NCBI GenBank assembly: GCA_964459065.1
Contig: CAYWMN010000006.1
Location: 1-31,928, forward strand
Length of the DNA: 31,928 nt
Source of the DNA: JAMCXS01 sp964459065
Lineage (GTDB): Bacteria; Acidobacteriota; Terriglobia; UBA7540
Reading direction: 5' to 3'
Shown here piece after piece: positions 22,837 through 30,665 of this stretch. Under the pieces are notes generated by a model that had not been told where the DNA came from, made no database searches, and saw only the letters and a program-made list of their open reading frames with translations. Within the stretch, counting starts at the first letter, position 1. The number at the start of each line of letters is the position of its first letter. The position numbers were made by a program, and so were the translations under genes.

Positions 22837-25497
22837 CTAATTTGAAAACTCGATGATAATGCCGTTGATTCGCTTGTTGAAGCCGGTAAAGTTGCCGAAG
22901 TAGGGCGAGGCGATGTTGTTGTAGATGGCCGTCGGATTCCGGTGGCTGGTGGTGTTGAGCGAATAAATGCCCAACCGGAAGGTATGGCCGGGGTGGATAT
23001 GGAAAGGGATGGGGAGAGTTTTATAGATGCGCCAGTTCAAGGAAAAGTAGATAGGGTAACGCTCGGAGTTGGGCTTCCCCACATAATCCTGCAGCAGGTT
23101 CACGTTGGAGTAGGGAAACCCTGAGTGCAGGTCCACCGAGGGGCTCAGCGTGAGGCCCCAGGGCAGCTTGAAGTTCCCGAAGCCGGTCAGCCGGTTGGGA
23201 ACGTCGGACGGCAGATTGGCATAGGCGTCGGGACGAATCACCGGCACCTGGAACGGCACGAAGATGTCATCAATCGTATTCAGGTTTCCCCTGCTGGAAC
23301 TGCGCACGTAGGACAGGCTGAGGTCGGCGCTTTCGCTGGGACGGTAGTTCATGGTGAATTCGTATTCATGGTAACGCGATGAGCCCTGGTTTGAGAGCAT
23401 CAGCATCGCCGCGTCGGGGCTCGTGACGGGGTTGATGACGAAGACCTTGGAGGTGTGGCTGTAGAGCGTGCTGGCCTCCAGGTTGAGGTGTTGAGAGATG
23501 CGCCGGGTGATTTGCACGCGCCATGTCAGGTTGTAAGGCGTGCTGCCCAGATGCGAGCAGCCGGGCAGGATTTCGAGCCCGCCCGCGCCCGCCCGGCTGC
23601 AGACGTTCTGGTAAGGGACTGAGGGTCCGATGGGCGAACTGTTGGGACCGAGCGGCGTGATGATCTGTTCGGGATTGGCGGCAAAGTCGGCGGCCAGCAG
23701 CGGCGTGCGGTCGTAAAACGTTCCAATGCCGCCGCGCAGGACGGTTTTGGCGCTTGAGTCCAGGGCGTAGACAAAGCCCAGGCGCGGGGCGAAGTTTGCG
23801 GACTCGCCGTTGGTTTGGCCGGAGGCCCGCAAGCCCAGCGTCAAGGCCAGCCGGTGGTTGAAGATCCAGTGGTCCTGGCCGAATCCCGCAAACTCGGAAT
23901 CGGCTGCGGCCAGGCCGGCGGGGTCGGTGAAATCAATCCGTTCGGCCGCTGTGCCGTCGTTGCGAAGCAGCAGGACCGGGTGCGACTGCGTGGCGCCGTT
24001 GAAGTTCCGGTGGATAAAGTTGACGCCCCCGCTGAATTCATGTTTGCCCAGCCATTGCCTGGAGGGAAACCTGTAGTTGAACTGGCCTTGTTCCTGTTGT
24101 CCCGAGCGCCTCCAGTTGTTGAAGTAGTTGCCTCCAACGACGGTGGGGGTCAGAAGCATGTCCGCGGGGCCGTGGCCGTGGGCGTAGGTGTTGATGGAGA
24201 TGTACTTGAAAAAGGAATTCAGAATGCCGCCCGAGCCGAACTGATGGGTGTCCGAGCCGTCAATCGAATAGCCGCGCTGCCCGCGGTCGGCCGTCGCGGG
24301 ACGCGGGATGAGAGCGTTCAGATTGGCCCACTGGTAGCGCCTTGGAAACAGGTTGATTGCCAGGGACGCAATGTTCCGGGGCGAAAGGACAAACTGAAAG
24401 TTGGTGATGGAATTATAGCCCTGGATCTTTTTTTCATCGTTCGGCCAGGCGAGTCCGCGCACATTGGGCTTCCTCAGTTCATAGAGAAACGATTCCGCAA
24501 AATTAATCTTGCCTTTCCAGAGAGGGCCCCCAAAACGCATGCGGGGCGTGGCTCGGGCAAAGCCCACGATGTGCCCGGCTTTGCCGCGAATGCTGGGGTT
24601 GAGGTCGTGCATGACCAGATGCCATTGGCTGGGCGGCGGCTTCAGCGTGAGATCGGTCATGCCGCCCACAAAACCTCCGTATTGCGCCTGGAAGGGCGCT
24701 TTGTAGACGTTGAGGCTTTGGATGGCGTCGATCGGAACGTCGATGGAAAAGTTTCCCGTGATGGGGTCGACGGCCTGGGCGGAATCCAGCAACAGCATGC
24801 TCTGTCCTTCCGAGACGCCTTTAATAAAAATCTGGCCGTTCTGCATCCGAATCACGCCCGGGGTCACGGGCAAAACGCGCTTGACTTCCTGCTGAATCAC
24901 GGGGATGGTCTGCAGTTGCCGGGGCTCCAGCGTTTGCGTGGGAGGCGTTGTGCTTTCCTGGGAAACCACGGGCACTGATCCCCGCACCTCGATCTGCTGC
25001 TGCAGTTGCTTGAGGCGCATGGGGAGGTTGACGGTAACGTCTTTTCCCGCCACCACCGTCACCTTTCGGACGAGCGTTTGAAAGCCTTCCAGCCCGGCCT
25101 CAAGCGTGTAGCCTCCCGCGGGGATTCCCGTGAATTCATACTTGCCGGTGTTGTCGGAATAGGCCGTGAGCGTCGGCAGTCCCGGCGCGTTGCCGGTCAG
25201 CTTGATGGCGACTCCGGCGAGGATGGACGATTGCCCGTTGGAACCAAATACCGTGGTTGCTCCATGCAAAGAACCCGTTGCCGCGGCCTGTGCCGCACGC
25301 AGGCCTGAACCCGCTGCCAGAAGACATAGGGCTGCGAACAACATCCCCAACTTTTGAGCCGGCCGCGCGCGAAAATGCCGCCGGCGAGGTTTGTCATAAG
25401 AACTCAAACGCATGAATTTTCTTTGCCGGTGCTCTGGCGCTGGCTGCTTGAATTTGAACAGTTTGAACAAGAAGACTCCGTCCCAGGGTGATTCCAT
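22837..25497 (-). CDS. TonB-dependent outer-membrane receptor with carboxypeptidase-regulatory-like N-terminal domain
   Basis: 886 residues from ATG 25497; ATG 25413 (MRLSSYDKP) is an alternative start closer to the signal peptide (LGMLFAALCLLAAGSGLRAAQA). Neither has a strong Shine-Dalgarno site. Residues about 73-158 form the CarboxypepD-reg-like domain (GVAIKLTGNAPGLPTLTAYSDNTGKYEFTGIPAGGYTLEAGLEGF). The plug follows (about 170-290): GQIFIKGVSEGQSMLLLDSAQAVDP and SIDVPIDAIQSLNVYKAPFQAQYGGFVGGMTDL. The remainder is a beta-barrel ending GIIIEFSN. With under 900 residues it is shorter than the 1000-1200 usual for acidobacterial members of this class. Such receptors take up large or scarce substrates with TonB energy; the substrate is unknown. 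The S9 peptidase lies tail to tail next to it. Confidence 0.88.
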   Translation of the reverse strand: MESPWDGVFLFKLFKFKQPAPEHRQRKFMRLSSYDKPRRRHFRARPAQKLGMLFAALCLLAAGSGLRAAQAAATGSLHGATTVFGSNGQSSILAGVAIKLTGNAPGLPTLTAYSDNTGKYEFTGIPAGGYTLEAGLEGFQTLVRKVTVVAGKDVTVNLPMRLKQLQQQIEVRGSVPVVSQESTTPPTQTLEPRQLQTIPVIQQEVKRVLPVTPGVIRMQNGQIFIKGVSEGQSMLLLDSAQAVDPITGNFSIDVPIDAIQSLNVYKAPFQAQYGGFVGGMTDLTLKPPPSQWHLVMHDLNPSIRGKAGHIVGFARATPRMRFGGPLWKGKINFAESFLYELRKPNVRGLAWPNDEKKIQGYNSITNFQFVLSPRNIASLAINLFPRRYQWANLNALIPRPATADRGQRGYSIDGSDTHQFGSGGILNSFFKYISINTYAHGHGPADMLLTPTVVGGNYFNNWRRSGQQEQGQFNYRFPSRQWLGKHEFSGGVNFIHRNFNGATQSHPVLLLRNDGTAAERIDFTDPAGLAAADSEFAGFGQDHWIFNHRLALTLGLRASGQTNGESANFAPRLGFVYALDSSAKTVLRGGIGTFYDRTPLLAADFAANPEQIITPLGPNSSPIGPSVPYQNVCSRAGAGGLEILPGCSHLGSTPYNLTWRVQITRRISQHLNLEASTLYSHTSKVFVINPVTSPDAAMLMLSNQGSSRYHEYEFTMNYRPSESADLSLSYVRSSSRGNLNTIDDIFVPFQVPVIRPDAYANLPSDVPNRLTGFGNFKLPWGLTLSPSVDLHSGFPYSNVNLLQDYVGKPNSERYPIYFSLNWRIYKTLPIPFHIHPGHTFRLGIYSLNTTSHRNPTAIYNNIASPYFGNFTGFNKRINGIIIEFSN

Positions 25498-26120
25498 CGA
25501 GCGTTTCCGATCGTGATCTGCTTTTGAGCTCTGCCGTTATCGCATGTCGGGTTCATGAAACCCGCGCAACTCCTTTGATGAATTTACTCGTCTTGAACCT
25601 CTCCGGGGTTTAGATTCAAGCGGCGCCGCCGGGGGCGGAAGCGTAAAACGCTGAAATTCCCCGTATGCTTGCCCACAATTATGAGATGAGGAAGACGCGC
25701 GAACGGATGCGCCTGCGTAAAAACTGGCCGCATCTTGCAGGTTTATAATAAGCCTTCGTTAACGGATTTCGCATGGCGATATTGGCAATTAATTCCGCCT
25801 GTTTCCCTTTGAGGGACGGCGGCAAGGGCACTCCAGGCGAATGCCTCACCCGCATCTTTATGCTACCAGTTCCGCGTTCGTGATGGCAACATTCGGCTGG
25901 CTCCCCGGCCGGGCGCACGGCCAAAAGCCCCCGGCGCGCGGCTTTCTTTTCAGTCAGATGGTGATTTCGGCCATTCGGTGTCTTTTGCCCGGCGCCTGGA
26001 ATTACGATATTGATTTGACTTTAGCTTTCGACAGGTTGGACAATAAGGAACACCGGTCAAGCCGGTATCTAAGGGTCGCAGATTTCGTGGTTTGCCCATA
26101 GCCAGGCGGGAGGATGCTCG
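25498..26120. other. 623-nt intergenic region between the divergent receptor and leuA genes
   Basis: No convincing gene is seen on either strand. It contains a hairpin CGGGTT/AACCCG (25548-25553 with 25559-25564), an isolated TATAAT (25744-25749) without a good -35, the leuA promoter candidate and a small ACCGG/CCGGT stem (26052-26066) in the presumed leuA leader. Short open frames lack ribosome sites and family resemblance. I looked for a leucine-rich leader peptide and saw none. The region should also hold the receptor promoter, which I could not locate with confidence. Confidence 0.6.
26015..26044 (+). promoter_or_regulatory. Promoter of leuA
   Basis: -35 TTGACT (26015-26020, five of six bases), an 18-nt spacer and -10 GACAAT (26039-26044, four of six). 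The transcript would start near 26051 and run about 70 nt to ATG 26121, with GGAGG at 26109-26113 and a small ACCGG/CCGGT hairpin right at its 5' end. Confidence 0.45.
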
Positions 26121-27713
26121 ATGAGTGAGAGGGTGTTTATTTTTGACACAACGCTCCGTGACGGCGAACAGTCACCCGGCTGCAGCATGAATTTGCAGGA
26201 AAAGCTCGCCATGGCCCGCCAGCTTGACCGTCTGGGCGTGGACGTCATGGAGGCCGGATTCCCGATCGCCTCCCAGGGTGATTTTGAGGCTGTTACGGCT
26301 GTCGCGGCCGAGATTCGGCGGCCCTCCATCGCCGCCTTGGCGCGCGCCAACGAATTGGATATTGACCGCGCCTGGGAAGCTTTGAAGGGGGCGGCCCAGC
26401 CTCGCATCCACACTTTCCTGGCCACCTCGGACATCCACTTGAAATACAAGTTGCGCAAGACGCGCCAGGAAGTTTTAGAGATGATTTCCTGGGCCGTCGG
26501 CCATGCCAGGTCGCTGTGTCCTGACGTGGAGTTTTCTCCCGAAGACGCCGGCCGGACGGACCGGAGTTATCTGGTCGAGTGCTGCCATGCCGCCGTCGAG
26601 GCGGGCGCCACGGTGTTGAACTTGCCCGATACGGTGGGCTATTGCATCGAGCCGGAATATGAAAAGATCTTCGCCGACGTCAAGTCCCAGGTTCCCGGAA
26701 TGGACAACGTGGTGCTCAGCACCCACACCCACGACGACCTGGGCCTGGCCGTTGCCAACACGCTGGCGGGCATTCGCGGCGGGGCTCGCCAGGTGGAGTG
26801 CACCATCAACGGAATCGGCGAGCGGGCAGGGAACGCGGCGCTTGAAGAAGTGGTGATGACGCTGCTGGTTCGCAAGGACGTTGCGCCGTATCACACCCAG
26901 ATTCATACCGAAGAGCTTTATCCTGCCAGCCAGCTGCTTACGCGGCTGACGGGCATGATCGTGCAGCGCAACAAGGCGATCGTGGGCCGGAACGCTTTCG
27001 CCCATGAGGCTGGAATCCACCAGGACGGGGTCCTGAAAAACACCATCACCTATGAAATCATGTCCCCGGAAACGGTCGGCATGCCCTCGAACCACATTGT
27101 TCTGGGCAAGCATTCCGGCCGCCACGCGCTGGCCAAGCGCTATGAAGAATTGGGCTACCAGCTGACCAAGCCCGAGATTGAGCGCGCCTACAAAATGTTC
27201 ACCCGGATGGCCGACCGCAAGAAGAACGTCTATGACGAAGACCTGATTCAAATCGTCAACGAAGGTTTTGGCGACATCCCCGAGCTCTATACGCTGAAGC
27301 TGTTCCAAAGCGTTACCGAGAGCGATGGCCGCTCCACCGTCACGCTTGAACTGGAGCGCGAGGGGCGCTCTTCCCGCGATTCCGCCTCGGCCTCCGGTCC
27401 TTGTGAAGCGGCTTTTCGGGCCGTGGATCGCATTACGGGCGTCGCGGGCACGGTGTCCGAATTTTCCGTGCAGACGGTTGGCGGCGGGGCCGATGAGTCC
27501 GCGGAAGTGCAGGTTCGCGCAAGGTTCGGCGGCAGGGAATTTGCCGGAAAAGTCGTCGGCCGCAACATTGTTGAGGCTGCCGCGCGAGCCTATCTGCAGG
27601 CGGCAAACAAAGGGGTTTATGAGATGGCGCGCGCTTCATCCGATTCTTCCACCAGCCGCGGCTCCCGTCCCGACGATGAAGTGGCGGATAAGGTCCTGCC
27701 CGGCGGCTACTGA
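26121..27713 (+). CDS. leuA: 2-isopropylmalate synthase
   Basis: 530 residues. It joins acetyl-CoA and 2-ketoisovalerate, the first committed step of leucine synthesis. The catalytic N-terminus reads VFIFDTTLRDGEQSPGCSMN, with Arg13 and metal ligand Asp14. STHTHDDLGLAVANTLAGIRGGARQVECTINGIGERAGN gives the HxH metal site and the second family signature. GRNAFAHEAGIHQDGVLKN and VLGKHSGRHAL follow. The C-terminal about 120 residues form the leucine-sensing regulatory domain, so feedback inhibition is expected. GGAGG lies 7 nt before ATG 26121. leuB follows after a 203-nt gap with its own promoter; leuC and leuD are not in the window. Homocitrate and citramalate synthases are related, but leuB next door favours LeuA. 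Confidence 0.95.
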   Translation: MSERVFIFDTTLRDGEQSPGCSMNLQEKLAMARQLDRLGVDVMEAGFPIASQGDFEAVTAVAAEIRRPSIAALARANELDIDRAWEALKGAAQPRIHTFLATSDIHLKYKLRKTRQEVLEMISWAVGHARSLCPDVEFSPEDAGRTDRSYLVECCHAAVEAGATVLNLPDTVGYCIEPEYEKIFADVKSQVPGMDNVVLSTHTHDDLGLAVANTLAGIRGGARQVECTINGIGERAGNAALEEVVMTLLVRKDVAPYHTQIHTEELYPASQLLTRLTGMIVQRNKAIVGRNAFAHEAGIHQDGVLKNTITYEIMSPETVGMPSNHIVLGKHSGRHALAKRYEELGYQLTKPEIERAYKMFTRMADRKKNVYDEDLIQIVNEGFGDIPELYTLKLFQSVTESDGRSTVTLELEREGRSSRDSASASGPCEAAFRAVDRITGVAGTVSEFSVQTVGGGADESAEVQVRARFGGREFAGKVVGRNIVEAAARAYLQAANKGVYEMARASSDSSTSRGSRPDDEVADKVLPGGY

Positions 27714-27856
27714 TCTCGTTCAGCTCCGCTTCAAAAAAAACATTTGTCTGCGGCCTGCCCATTGCCGCAAATGGCCTAAAACTGCCCCCACCTATTGTCT
27801 AAGTTATTGATTATAAATAGATTTCTCTTTTTGTTTGCACGCCGGGACGCCATTTC

Positions 27857-27885
27857 TTGAATTTCTCTTTTAAATTCAATAATAT
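27857..27885 (+). promoter_or_regulatory. Promoter of leuB overlapped by a perfect 8-bp inverted repeat
   Basis: -35 TTGAAT (27857-27862), a 17-nt spacer and -10 TAATAT (27880-27885), in a strongly AT-rich island. The arms TTGAATTT (27857-27864) and AAATTCAA (27872-27879) are perfect inverted repeats 7 nt apart, covering the -35 and ending right at the -10. This is the usual position for a repressor operator. Transcript start is expected near 27892. Confidence 0.6.
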
Positions 27886-27916
27886 CTTGTGTTTTCAGGC
27901 ATTATTCATGTAAGAT

Positions 27917-29077
27917 ATGCAGGTTCATATGCAAGGAATGTTCAAAATTGCTGTCCTTCCCGGTGACGGAATTGGACCTGAAGTTGTAGCCGAAGCCCTC
28001 AAGGTGCTGCGCGCCGTTGAGCAAGTGGTTGGCTCCCGGTTCCGCTTCCAGGCGGGTTTGATTGGGGGCTGCGCCATTGACGCGACGGCTGTCCCTTTGC
28101 CCCCGGAAACCATTTCCATCTGCAATCAGGCGCAAGCAGTGCTTCTGGGTGCTGTGGGCGGTCCCGCCTGGGATTCCCGGCGGCCTGACAACCGGCCGGA
28201 AGCCGGTCTGCTCCAGTTGCGCAAGCGCCTCAAGGTATACGTGAATCTTCGGCCTGCGCGGGTTCTCGACGCGCTGGTCAACATTTCCGCGCTCAAGCCG
28301 GCAATCGTTCGGGGAACCGATCTGGTAATTGTTCGGGAGCTGATGGGTGGAATTTACTTCGGCAATCCTCGCGGCATCTTTACCAAAAACGGCGAGCGCA
28401 TGGGCGTCAACACCGAGGTCTACCGCGAGCACGAAATCGAGCGCGTGGCTCACCGGGCTTTTCAGTTGGCCCGCCTGCGCCGCAAAAAACTGACTTCGGT
28501 GGACAAGGCTAACGTGCTGGAAAGCTCCCGTCTGTGGCGCGAAGTCGTGACGCGCGTGGGGGCGTCTTACCGCGACGTGGAGCTGGAGCACCTTTACGTC
28601 GATAACTGCGCCATGCGTTTGATTGACCGCCCCACCAGCTTTGACGTTCTTCTCACCAACAACATGTTCGGCGACATTTTAAGCGACGAAGCCGCCATGC
28701 TGACCGGGTCCATCGGGTTGCTGCCTTCGGCGAGCCTCGGCGAGCGCACCGGCCTGTACGAGCCCGTGCACGGCTCGGCTCCGGATATCGCGGGCCGCAA
28801 CCGCGCCAATCCCGTTGCCACCATCGCTTCGGTCGCCATGATGCTGCGCCATTCCTTCCGCATGGAGCGCTCGGCTGCGGCTATTGAGATGGCCATCGAG
28901 AAAGTCCTCAAGTCTGGCGCCCGGACTCCGGAGTTGCCGGGGAAAAAGCGCGCCGTGACGACATCCCGCATGGGCAATCTGATTGCCGAGCAAACCATCA
29001 AGCTGCTGAAGTCTCCACGCTTCCGTCCCGTGGCCAAACCGGCGAAAGCGGCCAAAACAGCCAAGAAACGTTCCTGA
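27917..29077 (+). CDS. leuB: 3-isopropylmalate dehydrogenase
   Basis: 386 residues from ATG 27917. In-frame ATGs at 27929 (with AGGTT just upstream) and 27938 (MFKIAVLPGDGIGPE, where most family members begin) are alternatives. It oxidises and decarboxylates 3-isopropylmalate with NAD+ in leucine synthesis. Visible are LPGDGIGPEV, the substrate-binding arginines in GLLQLRKRLKVYVNLRPAR, VIVRELMGGIYFGNPRG, the lysine in TSVDKANVLESSRLWR, the metal-binding DILSDEAAMLTGSIGLLPSASLG, and the NAD-specific HGSAPDIAGRNRANP. After the normal end comes a tail rich in Lys and Ala (KPAKAAKTAKKRS) not usual for the family. Its neighbour leuA supports the assignment over isocitrate or tartrate dehydrogenases. 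Confidence 0.95.
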   Translation: MQVHMQGMFKIAVLPGDGIGPEVVAEALKVLRAVEQVVGSRFRFQAGLIGGCAIDATAVPLPPETISICNQAQAVLLGAVGGPAWDSRRPDNRPEAGLLQLRKRLKVYVNLRPARVLDALVNISALKPAIVRGTDLVIVRELMGGIYFGNPRGIFTKNGERMGVNTEVYREHEIERVAHRAFQLARLRRKKLTSVDKANVLESSRLWREVVTRVGASYRDVELEHLYVDNCAMRLIDRPTSFDVLLTNNMFGDILSDEAAMLTGSIGLLPSASLGERTGLYEPVHGSAPDIAGRNRANPVATIASVAMMLRHSFRMERSAAAIEMAIEKVLKSGARTPELPGKKRAVTTSRMGNLIAEQTIKLLKSPRFRPVAKPAKAAKTAKKRS

Positions 29078-29142
29078 CTGAATCCTCACCTGTTCGCTGC
29101 CGGCGAGGGCCCTGGGCCGCGCGGTTGCGGTGGGCGTCGTGC

Positions 29143-29165
29143 GAAACCTGATCTGATCAGGTTTC
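29143..29165. repeat. Perfect 11-bp inverted repeat at the leuB / GH109-like gene junction
   Basis: Arms GAAACCTGATC (29143-29153) and GATCAGGTTTC (29155-29165) are separated by one T. The repeat spans the stop codon of the minus-strand gene (29157-29159). As RNA it would form an 8-bp stem with a 7-nt loop in either direction, fitting a bidirectional terminator between convergent genes, though without a T-run on either side. Confidence 0.5.
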
Positions 29166-30491
29166 CAGTGCGAACGTCGGCTTTCTGGTTTTCCACTTTC
29201 CGCGCGTGAAGTCGGGGCACTCGACGGGCGCACCGCCGTTCTTAATGGACTGCTCGGAAAGCGGATTGATGACGCTCATCATCACAGAGTCGTAAACGTC
29301 GATGGGAGTCTGGGTTTTGTTGCGGACCGCTTCGAGAAAGAGGAATTCTTCCAGTCCGTCGGTGCCGCCGTGTCCGAAGGCGAGCTGATTGCCGGTTTTG
29401 CTCTGAGCCTTCGCCGCGCGTTTTTGCTCCTCCATCATTTTCCACCACGCGTGATCGTATTTCTTCTGGTAGGGGGGAAACGGCTCCCACTCTTCATATT
29501 TCGGGCTCCGTCCGTGCAGGTACAGGGCGTTTCGAGGTTCGTAGTAGACGCCTTCGGTCCCCTGGATCATCCAGCGGTTGTCATAGGGCCGGGGCAATTG
29601 CATGTCGTAGTTGATGACCACCGTATTTCCAATCTTGGTGCGGACCATCGAGGTGACAATGTCGCCTTGCGCATACTTGCGCCGGGCGTTTGGATGGTCG
29701 GGGCCGAACTTGGTGGCGAAGTAGTGGTTGATGCCAATTGACCGGGTGGCGAATGAGCAGACCTTGTCAAAGTAATCGCCGCTTCCGATGTTCATCCAGC
29801 TGATCACAGGTCCCAAGGCGTGGGTTGTATACTGGCTGGCGTTGTGTTTGACGAGAAATTCTCCGCTCCAGCGCATTTCGCCGTCGGGCGTAAAGAACCA
29901 GTGGTCGATGCAGTTGTGCGAGTGGGCGCAGTGGCAGTGTTCGATTTCGCCGAACAGTCCTGCGCGGATCATGTTCAGGATGGCCAGGTTGTCACGGCGG
30001 AAGCTCCAGTTCTCAAGCATCATACAGGGCACGCCGGTCTTTTCGTGCGTATTCACCAGGTCCCAGCACTCTTCCACCGTCAGCGCCACGGGCACCTCCA
30101 CCGCCGGGTACTTGCCCGATTCCATCGCGCAAATCGCCATCGGGGCGTGCCATTGCCAGTAGGTGGCGATCAGCACCGCGTCGAGGTCGTCGCGGTACAT
30201 CAGTTCCTGGTAATGGAGTTCGTCGCGCGAATAGCCTTCCGGGCGCTTCTGCCCGGCCTTTTCCACCAGGGCCTGCGCGCGATGCAGATGTTCCTGGTTG
30301 ATATCGCAAATGGCGGGGATTTCGACGCCACCCATCCGGAGCAGGTTACGGAGGTGTGCCGTGCCGCGTGATCCCACGCCTACCATGCCCAGCCGGACCG
30401 GCTTTCGGGCGGGTGCGGCAAAGCCCCGCGCCAGTCCTGCTCCGAGCGTCGTCGCTGTGCTGATCTTCAGAAAGTCTCTGCGGTCGATCAT
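29157..30491 (-). CDS. Tat-exported Gfo/Idh/MocA-family oxidoreductase resembling GH109 glycosidases
   Basis: 444 residues from ATG 30491, with AAAGGA 10 nt upstream. MIDRRDFLKISTATTLGAGLARGFAA is a twin-arginine signal. A Rossmann fold begins at VRLGMVGVGSRGTAHLRNLLRM. Several blocks agree with GH109 alpha-N-acetylgalactosaminidases as I remember them: ATYWQWHAPMAICAMESGKYPAVEVP, LTVEECWDLVNTHEKTGVPCMMLEN, RRDNLAILNMIRAGLFGEIEH, THALGPVISWMNI, DIVTSMVRTKIGNTVVINYDM, GTEGVYYE, KKYDHAWWK, FGHGGTDGLEEFL, and the end PIDVYD...NPLSEQSIKNGGAPVECPDFTRGKWK. GH109 enzymes cleave glycosides with a tightly held NAD+ through redox steps. Substrate here may differ. It is divergent from the URO-D-like gene and faces leuB. 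Confidence 0.85.
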   Translation of the reverse strand: MIDRRDFLKISTATTLGAGLARGFAAPARKPVRLGMVGVGSRGTAHLRNLLRMGGVEIPAICDINQEHLHRAQALVEKAGQKRPEGYSRDELHYQELMYRDDLDAVLIATYWQWHAPMAICAMESGKYPAVEVPVALTVEECWDLVNTHEKTGVPCMMLENWSFRRDNLAILNMIRAGLFGEIEHCHCAHSHNCIDHWFFTPDGEMRWSGEFLVKHNASQYTTHALGPVISWMNIGSGDYFDKVCSFATRSIGINHYFATKFGPDHPNARRKYAQGDIVTSMVRTKIGNTVVINYDMQLPRPYDNRWMIQGTEGVYYEPRNALYLHGRSPKYEEWEPFPPYQKKYDHAWWKMMEEQKRAAKAQSKTGNQLAFGHGGTDGLEEFLFLEAVRNKTQTPIDVYDSVMMSVINPLSEQSIKNGGAPVECPDFTRGKWKTRKPTFALET

Positions 30492-30527
30492 GTCGTTGGT
30501 GTCCTTTTGTGAATTGAATCAGTCAGG

Positions 30528-30559
30528 TGACACTTACACCAATACGGTTGGAGTGTCAA
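30528..30559 (-). promoter_or_regulatory. Nested palindrome overlapping a TTGACA in the divergent intergenic region
   Basis: Arms TGACACT (30528-30534) and AGTGTCA (30552-30558) enclose CCAA (30539-30542) and TTGG (30548-30551). On the minus strand a perfect -35 TTGACA (30559-30554) overlaps one arm; the -10 at the right distance (TAAGTG) is weak. A dimeric regulator could bind here to control the GH109-like gene or both divergent genes. Confidence 0.4.
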
Positions 30560-30628
30560 CCGGAACGGTAAAAGACCCGACGTTGGCCTGCTGGAAAGGC
30601 GGACCTGCCGTCTGGGGCAGAATGGCAG

Positions 30629-30657
30629 TCTGCATTCGGGAGATTTAGGAGTACAAT
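30629..30657 (+). promoter_or_regulatory. Promoter of the URO-D-like gene, near-leaderless
   Basis: -10 TACAAT (30652-30657, five of six consensus bases) with TCTGCA 17 nt upstream (30629-30634). Eight nt separate the -10 from ATG 30666, so the transcript would start at or within 1-3 nt of the start codon. The same TCTGCA-17-TAnAAT layout occurs before the gene at 9165. Confidence 0.4.
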
Positions 30658-30665
30658 ACGGCGTT

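Noticed and set aside
23815..24978. Long open frame antisense to the TonB-dependent receptor
   Set aside because: No recognisable motif. The receptor on the other strand is well supported; the frame is a by-product of codon use.
25498..26120. Leucine attenuator peptide or T-box before leuA
   Set aside because: No run of leucine codons in a short frame with a ribosome site, and no T-box sequence or terminator stem recognised.
27727..27780. TGCGGC/GCCGCA stem after leuA as an intrinsic terminator
   Set aside because: The run of A precedes the stem on the plus strand and no T-run follows. On the minus strand, where T-runs would follow, there is no gene to terminate.
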